This document shows positions 1-12,699 of a DNA stretch of 64,000 nucleotides, in pieces (within the stretch, counting starts at the first letter, position 1; the number at the start of each line of letters is the position of its first letter). This DNA comes from Reticulitermes speratus (Eukaryota; Arthropoda; Insecta; Blattodea; Rhinotermitidae): NCBI GenBank assembly GCA_021186555.1, contig JAJKFL010000002.1, positions 30,296,001 through 30,360,000 on the forward strand, given 5' to 3'. The translations under genes and the position numbers were made by a program. The notes under the pieces are model-generated. The model had not been told where the DNA came from. It saw nothing but the letters and a program-made list of their open reading frames with translations, and ran no database searches.

Positions 1-717
1 CATTACTGGCACTGTTTTGTCTGTCTTAATGCACCCGCTTTGCAGTTTATAAATTGTTTCACCTTTCAGTTAGGGGAAGCGTGTGTAATGTGAGGCTTTA
101 TTTTTAAAATATTGATGCACCTTTAAATAGCACAACATAATGATATGTTACCTGCTACATTTATGTTTTGTTTATTATTTTAGCATCTATACTATATTAA
201 CATTTATTTACTTTCTTGAGTGTTGTATTAATGCTCACATTGTATGATATTTACTGCTTGTACCCAGTTATTGGTAAGTCATGTGATTTCTTGCAAGAGC
301 GCAGATGTGTAAAGCTTTAAAATCTTCAAGAACTAGGCACAAAATAGGTGCAAGCAAGTTGTGTAGAATTTCACATTCCTGTGTGGACTTGTCTAATTCC
401 ATCTGTACAGGAGAAGGGCATACATGTATGTTATCTTTTGATGGCTTGAAAATCAAAACATGTTGAATGTATAGTTAATGTGAACAGAATGTATATAGAT
501 GGCCAGGAAGAGTATGTTATTGACAGATGTATTAAAGTATATATTAAAATGAATAGTGTATGTTTTAAAATAAAAGAAGCACTTGCAATATGTAATACAG
601 AATTTTGATTGTACTTGTTATGAATATCCCATGTTACGATGCAAAGAGGTGACTGTTGATAGTACAGTGAAACGTGGAAACCATGCACATCAAAATAGTA
701 CATCTTTTCTTTAGGTA
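1..717. other. Intergenic, nothing recognised
   Basis: AT-rich sequence. The longest open frames (up to 90 codons, minus strand) have no recognisable motif and lack good splice context. I see no gene or repeat family here. Confidence 0.4.
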
Positions 718-1008
718 AAGCAATCCCATTGCAGGCCTGGACAGGCCCTTAGGGTTCCAGGAGGTTGAGGCTCCCAGACTTCAAGACATTTGGCACATAA
801 AGGTGGTAAGGTTGTCAGCCGTATGCAACGGCCATGTTTACCCCTCAGGAAGTATTCCTGGTACTCATTTCTGTTAGAGGCTGAGCCGACCCCAGGGCCA
901 TAGTGTGGCCAGAAGGATTATGTCAATGAGAATTCCAATGATGCCATCAGGAATCAAACCCGCAACCTTCCAGCTTGTAGCACAGTGCCTAGAGATATGT
1001 TATTTGTT
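718..1008 (-). repeat. SINE family A copy
   Basis: About 290 bp closely matching 14421-14695 in the same orientation. Shared blocks include the 'ggaggttgaggctc' region, the 'ggtactcatttctgttagagg' region and the 'gtgtggccagaaggatta' region. On the minus strand the head carries a tRNA B-box-like segment (ggttgcgggtttgattcc) near 945-965, so it is probably a tRNA-derived SINE. The match is seen directly; the SINE class is inferred from the B-box. Confidence 0.6.
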
Positions 1009-1430
1009 TTCTGTCCAGTCTGCACTTATGTGTATGCAAAATCATTCTTTCTGCCGTGTAATCTATGTGCAGCCTTGTATTGGCCCCCAGCACTTACAAT
1101 GTGTCATCACAGCATGAGTAGGTGGGACAAGAACAGCCTGTGATGAGTTCCTCATGGACTTCAACTACAACATGTCAGCTCCATTCTCAAAGCCAGTGAT
1201 TACTCCCTCTAGGACATGAGTGGAGTGTTAAGGGCCCAGAGAAAAACAAGAACAGTGAGCTAAGGGAAAAGTTGATGCTTACACTTAGGGAACAAGAGAC
1301 CACATTTACCTCAGAAAATGGTCATCTACAACATACACGAAATATTCAAAAAATGACAGTCCATTTCAATGTGACCTGTTGCTGAGGTGTCCATCCATCA
1401 AACTGATCTTCATTATCTTCACTACAATAC

Positions 1431-1613
1431 TGGATGCACATCGGAGACACCAGGCTAGGTAAGCGACAAAGAGTGGTAGCTGAACATTTCACTGAGACCA
1501 AACATGGTATCAAACTTGACAGATTGGAAGCCATAACAGATGTTAACACATACCATGTCTTTATCATTAGAGAAGCCACTGAAGTCAAACCACAGTTTCA
1601 CCCAGGAGGATGA
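1431..1613 (+). pseudogene. Retroelement GIY-YIG endonuclease remnant
   Basis: An open stretch from about 1431 to the TGA at 1611-1613 reads, in short pieces, YWMHIGDT, then RVVAEHFTETKHGIKL, then VFIIREATEV, then HPGG-stop. The order 'YIGeT ... vaEH ... tgH.i.fd ... iREa.ei ... HP' is the C-terminal half of the GIY-YIG nuclease domain carried by Penelope-like and some other retroelements. No reverse transcriptase is visible upstream and the frame is closed before it, so this is a truncated fossil. Assignment to Penelope-like elements specifically is inference. Confidence 0.5.
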
Positions 1614-1996
1614 ATACAAATGTGACAACTATGTACTGGACCATTTGCTTCACCTGCCTCATTCACTCTGAAGCTGGTGACTCCAGTGTATGCCAGAATG
1701 TTGGAATGGCTTCAACCCACATGGCTAAACTGCCAAAAAGCCAAACGTTAACATGTTAGATGAACTGACATAATGGATCATTGCAGTGGAAATGGTAACT
1801 TTGCAGATAATGAGGTGTGTGTGGCTTGAAATGACGTATGGGGTTACATATGTTGGTCCACAAAATTGGTGTAGGTGAAAATTACGAACATAAATTTTTG
1901 TTAACTGTCATTTTATTGTTTTCAGTATGTACAAAGGAATTCCAAAAAATAAGGTAGCAAACACTCTGATACAAGAACTTCCCTCTGATTTCTGTA

Positions 1997-3091
1997 CAGG
2001 TAGCCCCCGATTTACGCCGGTCCGATTTGGCCGATTCAGAATAACGCCGATTTTGAAACCAGGTCAAAAAGTGAAAAAAAAATATTTCGCTATTATTTAT
2101 AACGTTTTACAAGTTTTCTCATACTGCTTCTTATAATAAATGGTAATTCTAACATCGCTGATTTTGAATAAAAATTATAAATACAGTCATCTCTGCAATT
2201 ACGTATGTTTCGTTAACGCGAATTTGCTCTAAAGAGATCGATTAATCGGTAAAAGCTGCTTGTAAAATGTAAACTAAGTATTATTGGCGGCCATTTGACA
2301 TTTTGAGGGGCATTAAAAACATCAACGCATCCTGGGAGGAAGTAGTGAATTGTTTGAATGGAGTGTGGGGCAAACGTCTGCCAGAATTTGTTTTTTTCGC
2401 AGAATTCCAACCAGTGGAGAACGTCATAGATGATGTAAGAAGACTAGCACAAGAGGTGGGCTTGGACGGACAGATGGAGATGTAACAGAACTTTTGGAAA
2501 GCAATGGGCAGCCTCTTTCCAACGAAGACTTAGAAGAATTGGCCGCACAACTGGGCCAAAAGGAAGAGGAGGAAATAGAGGAAAAGAACTTCCTCTATGT
2601 GAAATGAAGACAAGCGATCTCCAGCGCATCCTCTCAGACATAGATAAACTCACTGATGTGCTCTGCGAGATTGACCACGACTGGGAGCAGAGTGTACAGC
2701 GAAGAGGAGTGTTATGGCATCCATGAGGCCTTATCATGAAATTTTGATAGAAAGAAAGAAAATAAATCACGACAGTCCACACTGCATGCTTTCTTTGAAA
2801 AACATGACGATGTTCAACCAGGGACTTCGTCTGAGAACTAACGCTGCTTCATTACGCCATTGCTGGTTGTAAGCGTACAAAATATTTTTTTTTAATTCCC
2901 TTTATTATATTTATGTTATTTCAGAGCTTTAAATGCAATGCCATTATATGACTCGTCAATGTTTGGGTGCCGGGAACGCATGTCATTGACTTCCCATTGA
3001 TTTACATTATAAAATCTTTTCAATTTACGCCGATTCCGATTAAGCCGGTTCGTCCAGGAACGCATCCCCGTCGTAAATCGAGGGCTACCTG
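1997..3091 (+). mobile_element. pogo/Tigger-like DNA transposon, decayed
   Basis: The ends are inverted copies. The left end begins CAGGTAGCCCCCGATTTACG and the reverse complement of the right end begins CAGGTAGCCCTCGATTTACG. TA dinucleotides at 1995-1996 and 3092-3093 fit the TA target duplication of the Tc1/mariner-pogo superfamily. Between them lies a decayed coding stretch (about 2300-2740) resembling the C-terminus of a Tigger transposase: 'NASWEEVVNCLNGVW', then in another frame 'LLESNGQPLSNEDLEEL', then 'LSDIDKLTDVLCEID'. The catalytic core is missing and the frame is shifted at least twice, so it is non-autonomous. Confidence 0.8.
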
Positions 3092-3093
3092 TA

Positions 3094-4791
3094 TATTCAT
3101 GGGACATTGATAGCAGATGGCACACATAAGGTCTCCATGTAGTCAACATTGACATTAAAGCCACTTGTCCTATTGTGGCACAAAGGCTTGTATGCCAGTG
3201 CTGAAGAAATAGGTGTCAAGTGTCTAGGCAGGATGTGACAGCTTGCTTTATGTTGGCATCTGTTGCAAATTGCTTGCTAAATGGGTGCTTCTTAAGGGGT
3301 CCAAAGAGGTGGAAGTGACTGGGCCCCATGCCGCCAACTGGACTAGTGACAGGTTCGGCGCTACAGCTACAGGAGGTTGTGAACCACGTCCCCTACAGTC
3401 TAAATCTTGTACCTGGAGTTATTTTTGAAATGTCCTCATATAATTTTTAAGAGAATTTAGTGTTCTGAAATGCCAGATTCACTGTTTAAACACTGTTTAT
3501 TACTTTACAAGCATTTAGTGATGTCACAGCAACAGCATGCTGCTGCCTGTGGTTGGGCACTCATTACCTGAGTTCTTAAAAACACGTACCAGTTCTCTGA
3601 ACGGCCACTACAAATTAAAAATTAAAATTGCGGTTCTTGTAAGATGTCTGTAACATAGTTCTTGCTACATGGCAAACCGAATATTTTCTTTCTGCAGTAG
3701 TAGCAGGACCATACCAGCCTCACTTGCAAATGTTGTCATGGTTATCATGCTTGTAGTTATAGTGAGCCCATTGGCCTGCTCCTTGCATAAGCTGACAGAG
3801 GAATGTTAATTCTTTAAAAGCACAGTGGTATTGGTAATTATTTTCATACTTGAAAACTCAGCGTTTTGCCTACAGAACGTATTTATTCCTTTATATTATT
3901 CTTAGCATAAGCAGTGTTTTATTTTACTAAACAATGAAACAGTTGTTCTTTTCAATGATGAGGAAGTGTGTTTTTGTGAAGTATGAAATGAATTTGTATG
4001 TGTTGTTATCCATTCTTAAAGGTTTACATGCTGCGCTATATTATTTGTTTAGGCATATTTTCATAATTACAAAAGTGTAACGCATTTCCAAAACGTTTGA
4101 AAATAGTTACTGGTGCTTCCCTTCACTGTTAACAGCTGTATGGTTGGTAGCTTTACACTCTAATTAACTGATCTCAAGGTTATCGTTACACTACGCGCTC
4201 ATATTTATGACTGCTGCGAGAAAGTGCGCTCCGTTGGACAGTGACATTCGCAAGCACTCTGAGCAGTAAAGTTGTGCAACGAACAATGGGTGCAAGGCGT
4301 TTCTGTAAGCATGTAGCCTGTCGGTTACAGCAAACATGAAAATATGATAAAGTGATGTAGTGTGGAAAGTCTGTAATGCGTTTCTCTCATTGCCTTAGTA
4401 ACGGGAAGGTTCTCCGTGTACTTGATTAAGCACCGCGTCATGGCGTCATGTAGGGTAGTGGAGGTACAGCTCCAAGTATTCTTAACCTCGACACTAGAAG
4501 GAGGCGATTGGTCAGCTGCGATGAGGTTTATGTCAAAAAAAGTTTTAAACAAGCAGTGGTACACTCTGCATAAAGTATAGTCGCTGCTGATTGTAGCAAA
4601 TTTACATTGCCGCAGCTGAATGACCTATAATACGGAAGGCTGTAGTGTACTAAGTTTTAAATTCCGTGGGCCAAAATACATCCATTGTGTTAATTGTGAG
4701 CATTCTCGTGCAAAAGTGCACTAGTACATTATTTATACGGGGTTAAGCACTTAGGTTAAGAATTTCATTTGAAATTGTTTGAATAAATTAT
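3094..4791. other. Intergenic with partial SINE
   Basis: No convincing coding exon. A partial SINE family B copy lies at about 4410-4515 on the minus strand, recognised by the 'ttcttaacctcg.cactag' region followed by 'gg.cagct'. The remainder is unassigned AT-rich sequence. Confidence 0.4.
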
Positions 4792-5668
4792 GACAGCATG
4801 ACTGTGTGTAGTTATGTTACTGCCTGACACACAAGCGTCACGACTGTGTATAGTTATATTACTGCCTGACACACAAGCGTCATAACTGTATATTTATGTT
4901 ACTGCCTGACACAAGCGTCATGGCTGTGTATAGTTATGTTACTGCCTGACACACATGCGTCATGACTGTGTATAGTTATGTTACTGCCTGACACACAAGC
5001 GTCATGACTGTGTATATTTATGTTACTGCCTGACACACAAGCGTCATGACTGTGTATAGTTATATTACTGCCTGACACACAAGCGTCATGACTGTGTATA
5101 GTTATGTTACTGCCTGACACACAAGCGTAATGACTGTGTATAGTTGTGTTACTGCCTGTCACACAAGCGTCATGACTGTGTATATTTATGTTACTGCCTG
5201 ACACACAAGCGTCATGACTGTATAGTTGTTACTGCCTGACACACAAGCGTCACGACTGTGTATAGTTATGTTACTGCCTGACACAAGCGTCATGACTATG
5301 CATAGTTATGTTACTGTCTGACACACAAGCGTCATGACTGTGTATATTTATGTTACTGCCTGACACACAAGCGTCATGACTGTATAGTTATGTTACTGCC
5401 TGACACACAAGTGTCATGACTGTTTATAGTTATGTTACTGTCTGACACACAAGCGTCACGACTGTGTATAGTTATGTTACTGCCTGACACACAAGCGTCA
5501 CGACTGTGTATAGTTATGTTACTGCCTGACACACAAGCGTCACGACTGTGTATAGTTATGTTACTGCCTGACACACAAGCGTCATGACTGTGTATAGTTA
5601 TGTTACTGCCTGACACACAAGCGTCATGACTGTGTATAGTTATGTTACTGCCTGACACACAAGCGTCA
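4792..5668. repeat. 42-bp minisatellite, about 21 copies
   Basis: Tandem repeats of a 42-bp unit containing 'tagttatgttactgcctgac' followed by 'acacaagcgtcatgactgtgta'. A few copies are 2-4 bp shorter. Because 42 is divisible by three, the minus strand shows a long artificial open frame with a 14-residue repeat; it is interrupted wherever a short copy occurs. No start context or signal supports translation. Confidence 0.95.
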
Positions 5669-6250
5669 ACCACCTGTCATTAAATCAAAAGTGATAGAAT
5701 CTCTCACAAATTATGGCTTTGAGGTGACCGATGGTCTAAAAAGGCAGAGCTTTCTCGCCTTTTGAGGTTCTATAAAATTAAGTGCAGACGTTAAAAATTT
5801 CTGGCAAATATATATTAACTCAGGTGAAGAGATAACAAACAATTAGATCGTGCTTGTGTTAATCTTCGTTTTGGCTGCATATTCGAGGTCAACCTGATAG
5901 CCGCGATATTTATATATAATACATCCTCAACCCGGATTATCTAGTATGAAATAGATTTTATTAACCCCAATTCTGCCATACAAATTATTTTTTGAAAGCC
6001 AAGTTGAATGTTTGTCAAAGGATAGGCTTGTCAGTGTCATTGTACTCTTATCATACAATAGTTGCTTCCTGGACAGTTTTCGCGAGCTATCATAATAAAA
6101 CTTTGTTACCAACTCGTTCAAGAGGGAAAGCGTGTATAGAGTAAGTAATATATTTTGAGATTTCTTTTGTTATGACCCCCTACTTATACATGACGAATGT
6201 GAAGTTGCGTGCTTATTAAACTGCGTTGAACGTTGAGGTACTGTTGGCAG

Positions 6251-6544
6251 TGAATTGTGGGATGTGACCCCATATATTTTGTGGCTCTCGTAACAGTGCC
6301 TTGTGGGATGTGACCCCATATATTTTGTGGCTCTCGTGACAGTGTCTTGTGGGATGTGACACAATATATTTTGTGGTTCTCGTGACAGTGTCTTGTGGGA
6401 TGTGACCCCATATATTTTGTGGCTCTCGTGACAGTGTCTTGTGGGATGTGACCCCATATATTTTGTGGCTCTCGTGACAGTGTCTTGTGGGATGTGACCC
6501 CATATATTTTGTGGCTCTCGTGACAGTGCCTTGTGGGATGTGAC
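6251..6544. repeat. 46-bp minisatellite, about 6 copies
   Basis: Units contain 'cttgtgggatgtgacccc' then 'atatattttgtggctctcgtgacagtg'. The core 'gggatgtgac' also occurs in the interspersed GAAAC-hairpin repeat family of this window, and the array abuts a copy of that family at 6545-6720, so it may have arisen by amplification within that repeat. Confidence 0.9.
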
Positions 6545-6720
6545 GATGTGTACTTTTGTAGATATGTACCAACGTTTCGGAAGAACTATTCCACACTAAA
6601 ATAGAGACGATAGCAGGTTCCTCTGAAACATCGGTACCTACTTACGAAATTACAAGCCCACACAAATCTGAAGAAGATTCAGCCTACATCCGATATGGTG
6701 ACTGCACAAGTGTAATCCAG
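6545..6720 (-). repeat. GAAAC-hairpin interspersed repeat copy
   Basis: Contains GTTTC at 6574-6578 followed by GGAA-loop-TTCC (6579-6592). Read on the minus strand this is a GGAA/TTCC stem followed by GAAAC. The 'taccaacgtttcgg' context is shared with 16767-16780 and related to 28895-28910 and 33955-33970. Confidence 0.5.
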
Positions 6721-8795
6721 TTTTTGTGCTAAAGTTAACACCATCCCCTGAACCTCTAAATTTAAATAGCTTCGTTATCTGCTCTGCATTTACAAACTAC
6801 CCCCCAAGTATAATCCTTATGTGCCATATGCTTCGACTTGCAATACCTCCGTGGATCGTTTATATCTTGCGGCACAACCAGCCCTAACCCAAAGATGCCC
6901 AATGTAAATACATCAACTCAAAATTTATTTATAACAAACAAATGAAAACCAAAACAGTACTTACAGAAGCGTAGTAGAAACAACTTACAATCACAATAAA
7001 CCAAAACAATCTCAATGACAAATTAAAGAGGAGCTCCATACAGCTCAACGAAAACTTGGTAGTGCTGTGTCGATACAAACACACACTCAGACCGTAGCAC
7101 TACCAAGGACTTCAACAACTCTTGCCGAAACGAAATTTTGATGTACGATCCGAAACAGAATTTAGATGCTCATCCCTCGAAGCCAGGTTGTTGAGTGCTC
7201 AAGAAAAATACACCACTTATCAGGTAAACTCTGGTTGCATCCTAAAAGTGAAGGTAGGGGAGGAAAGGAAAGAAAGGAACAGTCCAACTAGAGTTAGATC
7301 AAGGGTGTAGGGTATCGTCCGGTGGATCTCCTTGGAATGTAGAGACTATGTCATGGCACACTTATATCTGTCCCTGTAAAATTACACTGCAGCTTGGATA
7401 GCCATATTTCATAAGCCCAGAATAGGTTGTCTTTTCTCCGCTGCATGATGCATTCTTAGGCTATGGATGGAAGGGACGGGCTCCAGCTACATATAGATGG
7501 TAAATGCGAAAGTTCTGAATAGGTCGCTAACAGCTGACAAGGGGTGATCCCCCAGTTTCAGACATGACCTAGATTAAAGACGTATGACCATAATATAGTA
7601 TTATGCTTTGAAACGCGACACTGAGCCTCGACGTTCTATCGTGGTGAAGGCAATGAACTTTCTGGTTTCATAAACTGCGGGGAATATCTTGTCTGCTTGA
7701 ACGAGTACTAGTTTCAAGAGAAGGAGTTTTCTCCACGTCCTTAGTTGGTTACTTGTGCATAACAGGTATTAAAAATATCAGCCTTTGGTGAGGTGCGTTT
7801 CAGAATTCTGAGTTACAGGACTACACTGCATGATTTCAAAACTACTGCAGCTGCCATCAAATTCAATGTAGGAAGAGGTTAACATGCCATGATGGACAGA
7901 TTAAAATAATTAATCCTTCCGATTGTCGTGTTTTATGTTACAAGTCTCTTTTTATTAAGTTACTTCAGAATCTCGTATCATTCAAATAAAGGAAAGGCAA
8001 AATACGAGGACTATAATTACGTAAATTTCATGCCTAGTTTCACGAAAATTGTATATTTAGTATCTAATATTCATATCCGTAGATATGTAATTTATGAAGT
8101 CGTAAATATAAAGAATATTACATATGTTTCATTCTTACAAAACGACTCACATTACGTACATACTACTCGTACATAGAGACGTCCGTTTTTAGAGAAAACA
8201 ACTCACGTCGTGGACATATTACATAACCACGGAGACAGAATTGAAACATTGACGGCGTCAAACGTAATGTATACTAGGATGTCTTAACGATATTCAGTTT
8301 TCAGATACATACAGCACTGCACATAGCTTAATTTGTAAAATAAATGGAATTTTAACATTTGACAGTTATATTATGCTCCACGGATAAAACTGAATCTTGG
8401 TTGTATTGAAAATATGTGGGCTTTTATTTTGTGTATTCTCTTTGTACTTTTATACGAACTGGCTGAAACTGGCTATATATTTGCCGAAACGTGTCGTAGG
8501 AGAACATAGTTTAAAACAAAGGGGAATTGTTATGCAGACTGTATAGTTCATTGTGTATATTATCATATTCTCGACAGTCTGTCACTGGACTCTATCCTGA
8601 GCCTGGTGAATCCAATCCAGACCTCCACACCCTATTTCGTTATTATACATCTTAGTATGACTTCCTCTCATACGTCTGGGTCACTTTATGTCTTTTAGGA
8701 TACAGTTTTATGTGCTTTAGTGATTTCCGCCTCTGAACTGCCTTCCTTCTGTGTATGACTGATGATGACTGTCGTCGGTATTTAACAATTACAAA
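6721..8795. other. Intergenic, no gene recognised
   Basis: No coding exon is supported. The segment around 7660-7790 ('acgagtacta' ... 'aaaatatcagc') is weakly similar to 60330-60450 and is probably an old interspersed repeat. A weak LINE-like segment occurs at 8575-8720 ('cctgagcctgg'). Confidence 0.35.
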
Positions 8796-8865
8796 ATGAG
8801 GAACACTTTTATTCTTGTCTGCTACTGTGTTCTGCTGGAGTATTCTGGCATTATAGTGACAACAA
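8796..8865 (+). CDS. Putative secreted peptide, signal-peptide exon 1
   Basis: The ATG at 8796 opens 23 codons that read as a typical secretion signal: MRN, then a hydrophobic core rich in F, I, L, V, C and Y, then small polar residues (S, G, T, T). The exon ends at 8865 directly before the donor GTAAGC, leaving one base (phase 1). The terminal exon at 17219 begins with two bases that complete the codon, so the two can be joined without a break. The intron would be about 8.35 kb, similar to the large intron of the neighbouring PH gene. No homologue is recognised and the join rests only on phase and on complementary content. Alternative: a chance open stretch next to a donor-like site. Confidence 0.35.
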
Positions 8866-11800
8866 GTAAGCTTAAAGAAGCGGGGACGGGGGGGGGGGGC
8901 TCATCAAAGAGCCCCTATTACTGATATATCTGTGACGTCTAGAGCATGGTTATGATTTGAAGTAGAACTGTTGGGAATTATATTGATACTGGAACTTAAG
9001 GTCCTGGTCGGGGCCTTGCGAAATTGAACACCAAATATATTTCAACATGTTGGATTGGGAAGACTATGGGAACAAGGTTGAAAGTCCGGAAAGTAAAAGA
9101 AAGACGAAGTTACTAGTCATAAGTACGAGATAAATCAGGACACGGTTCAGATGAGAGGCTGGGTTGACACAGACTGCCTGAAGCCGTCACTTTCTCCACT
9201 CCCTGCAAACACGCCAATAGGATGTGCAGCGTGAATTGCAAATAGATGGCGTGCAACTGCAAACACATTAACTGTCTTGTACATTTGTGACAGGATTTGG
9301 TTGGTCATCACACTGCCCCGTTCTACTGACAGGAAGCTCGTATTTTAAATATAATTGTTACTACTTTTTTCAAGACGTTACCTGAATTCCAAGAGAAATA
9401 AATAATACAGAAAATTTAAAACGACTTTGACCTCTTAAATTATTCAGTAATTGATTCGAAACTTGCGTCATTTAATTTCTCCTTTCTTCTAATTCCGCTT
9501 TTACCTTTGCACTTGAACCAACGCGCTTCTGGTATGTTTAGGGTTATTGTTGGGTGGGATAAAGATTGTGGGATATGAGAGTGCACGGGGCCAAATTCTC
9601 AAATTAATGACGGGCCTTCCATCTACTTCGCTACAACAGTAGGCTTCATATGATGCGGCGTGTAATTTACGAATATTTAAAGGCGCTGTCGGTAACTCAG
9701 ACTGTGTAGTGTCGAATGACTGGATGATTGTGAATATGAGAGCACTTGGAATGAAGTGGCGACGGCCCGATTTAAGCTACTGCCCCGGAATTTGCCTGCA
9801 GATAATTGTAGAGAACCCCGAAAATAACCACGAAGGTCTGAAATCATGGTAGCCAATGTTTCGGCCGAGATTCGCGCAGAATATCTTCCGAATACAGATC
9901 AAAGCCACGTTCCAGGAACATATTTTTTCTCTTGTGTTTCAGCATGACACAGCTTTACAAAACTGCACTGTTTGGTGTGCCGTGATATACTGAACCCTAC
10001 TGCAGTGAGCCGTATATGGAAAAGGGTGAGAAAATTTGGGTAATTTTCATAGAACAGGGTTACTCTTAGTAAAGTGGCTGTAGTCCGCAGCAACTGCGTT
10101 ACATTAGATGATTCTGTGGAGAATTTGCATTTGACTTCCTCTTCCGTTTCCTCTTGTACCGTTGCCTGTCAGTGGCAACCAGCCAGTGAGCCGGCTGGGC
10201 AGGGAACATCGTGCTGGATCCAGTAGGCGCCTGATTGCAGTCACAAGGCAACGGGCTTTCGGTGAAGACGCGAGGTTGCTGCAGTTCGTGGAGTGTGGCA
10301 GAGCTCAGATACTCTCTTTTTAGGATTTAGATTAAAGTTCCTTGGAGCCGTAAGGTATCGTGTGTTACGTCTGATCTGTAAGGATGCCACATGCAACTAT
10401 CAGGTACTTCTACGAATTTGATGTTTGTGCAGTACATAATAGTAATTTATGCATTTATTTATAATTTGTGTAACGAAGCTGTCACTAACTCAGAATATAT
10501 AGCGTCGAATATCGTGATTAAGGATTTGTAAAGGAAATGGAAAAAGAGGTCATGGTCTGCTTTAATGTAATATCGCAGCACTTGCCTGAAGGAACTAACT
10601 AAACCAAGAAACATATCTCAAGAGTTGGTGTGTGCTCGGAGATTCGAAGTGGGCACGTATGGGATATAATTTTAAAGCGTTAACGCTAAAGCCTGCTTGC
10701 TCGGTTGCTGAGTTACATACGTGCGTACGTGTTGGTTAGTATATTGACATGGAAGTGGAATATTAATTTGAGTCACTAAACGTCTACCGTTCCGATTAGA
10801 ATATTGTAGATACAGTTTCGATGAAGCATGTGGCTCGGGAACCATGTTTTACAGAACTGCGTGGCAGAAACTGTCTTGTAATAAGACGAATAAAGAAAGA
10901 AGCACGCGTGTTTGGAAACTCCGTCTGTATCATATATATTTATAAACAACGTGTCGTAGATAAGACTTCTGGTGGTCTACGCCCATACGACTTCAAAGCA
11001 TAGTCTGTCGAAAATTATGAACCATTTGAAATTTCGAAGAAATATTATGTAATTTCACCATAAATTACTGTTATCTGGATTGCCTTTTATTCACGTGCTT
11101 GTCAGTCTAAGGATGGAACGACAGGGTGTTCCGTGTCCGTTTCTGCTCCGTAGCCACAGAAGAGCACCGAAGTGAGAAATATTCGAGGAAAAGACAAACT
11201 GGTAGAACAGGACGTTGAAGTCTGAATTATATAAGAAATAGTTTTTGTCAATTTTTGTTTACCAGTCTGCAAATTTACGTACAGAAGCTGTGGAAAATCA
11301 ACATTCGCTCTGCTCGAAGAGTGAATAGGCCTATAAGTTTAAAAAGTGTTTTTCTTTAGAATTAAAAATTTGTGTCATCCTAAACCGGACCTCGAATTGT
11401 AATCTTTGGCATCCCAGTTTACTAATATGGGGGACCCCTTTTCTAATCTGCGTCAGGAGTCAGGCTATCTTAAAATATGCCACGGCTGCTTCTTCTCAGA
11501 ACCTTTCCAATTTTCCCATCCTTCATTTCGTACCAATAGATGTTTTGTTTGTTATAAGAAACTATAGTAATGCTTTACGGCGTCTTAAAGAAGCAAGTAA
11601 ATAAAAACCCAGCACAAGAATTGCTGCAGTTTACGTTATTTCTAAACACAGAAACTCAGGTCAGGCACTGGGTCTCCCTGTGCGTCTGTATGGCCTCAAC
11701 ATATGCTCGGCGCAAGGAGCAGCGTCCAAATTAAAAAAAAAAACAACTGTGAAATGCAATTTCACGTTAAGCAGTTTTAAAAAGTAAAAGAAAACTCAAA

Positions 11801-11942
11801 GAATAACATTTTTGAAGAGCGCGCCACATTTTTCATGCCGGGAATGAAAGCGCAGTGAAACGAAGGTGGTGGAAGATTACTGCTGGGTGATAACACAGGC
11901 GGCGGGCCGGACATGCTGCAGCCAGACAGGTTGCATTGTGTT
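8866..11942. other. Putative intron/intergenic, no exon recognised
   Basis: Contains a G-run near 8886-8899 and a relatively GC-rich stretch at about 10140-10310 of unknown meaning. No repeat family or exon was identified with confidence. Confidence 0.35.
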
Positions 11943-12697
11943 GGATTTTGGGTTTCAGCTGGACTGCCATATATATGCACATATATTGGGTGTTGGGTTT
12001 CAGCTGGACTGCCATGTATATGCACATACATTGGGTGTTGGGTATCAGCTGGACTGTCATGTATATGCACATGTATTGGGTGTTGGTATCAGCTGGACTG
12101 CCATGTGTATGCACATATATTGGGTGTTGGGTATTAGCTGGACTGCCATGTATATGCACATATATTGGGTGTTGGGTATCAGCTGGACTGCCATGTGTAT
12201 GCACATATATTGGGTGTTGGGTATTAGCTGGACTGCCATGTATATGCACATATATTGGGTGTTGGGTATTAGCTGGACTGCCATGTATATGCACATATAT
12301 TGGGTGTTGGGTATCAGCTGGACTGCCATGTGTATGCACATATATTGGTTGTTGGGTATCAGCTGGACTGCCATGTGTATGCACATATATTGGGCGTTGG
12401 GTATCAGCTGGACTGCTATGTGTATGCACATATATTGGGCGTTGGGTATCAGCTGGACTGCTATGTGTATGCACATATATTTGGTGCTGGGTATCAGCTG
12501 GACTGCTATGTGTATGCACATATATTGGGCGTTGGGTATCAGCTGGACTGCTATGTGTATGCACATATATTGGGCGTTGGGTATCAGCTGGACTGCTATG
12601 TGTATGCACATATATTTGGTGCTGGGTATCAGCTGGACTGCCATGTGTATGCACATACATTGGGTATCAGCTGAACTGCCATGTGTATGCACATACA
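11943..12697. repeat. 45-bp minisatellite, about 17 copies
   Basis: Units contain 'gggtatcagctggactgcca' then 'tgtgtatgcacatatattgggtgtt'. The 45-bp period is a multiple of three and several frames lack stops, so both strands show long artificial open frames (up to about 300 codons on + and 275 on -). They are a property of the repeat, not genes. Copies from about 12400 to 12620 alternate between 'ttgggcgttgg' and 'tttggtgctgg' variants, which suggests a higher-order unit. Confidence 0.95.
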
Positions 12698-12699
12698 TT

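Noticed and set aside
4899..5673. Minus-strand open frames with a 14-residue repeat
   Set aside because: Artefact of the 42-bp minisatellite; interrupted where a unit is short, with no start or splice context.
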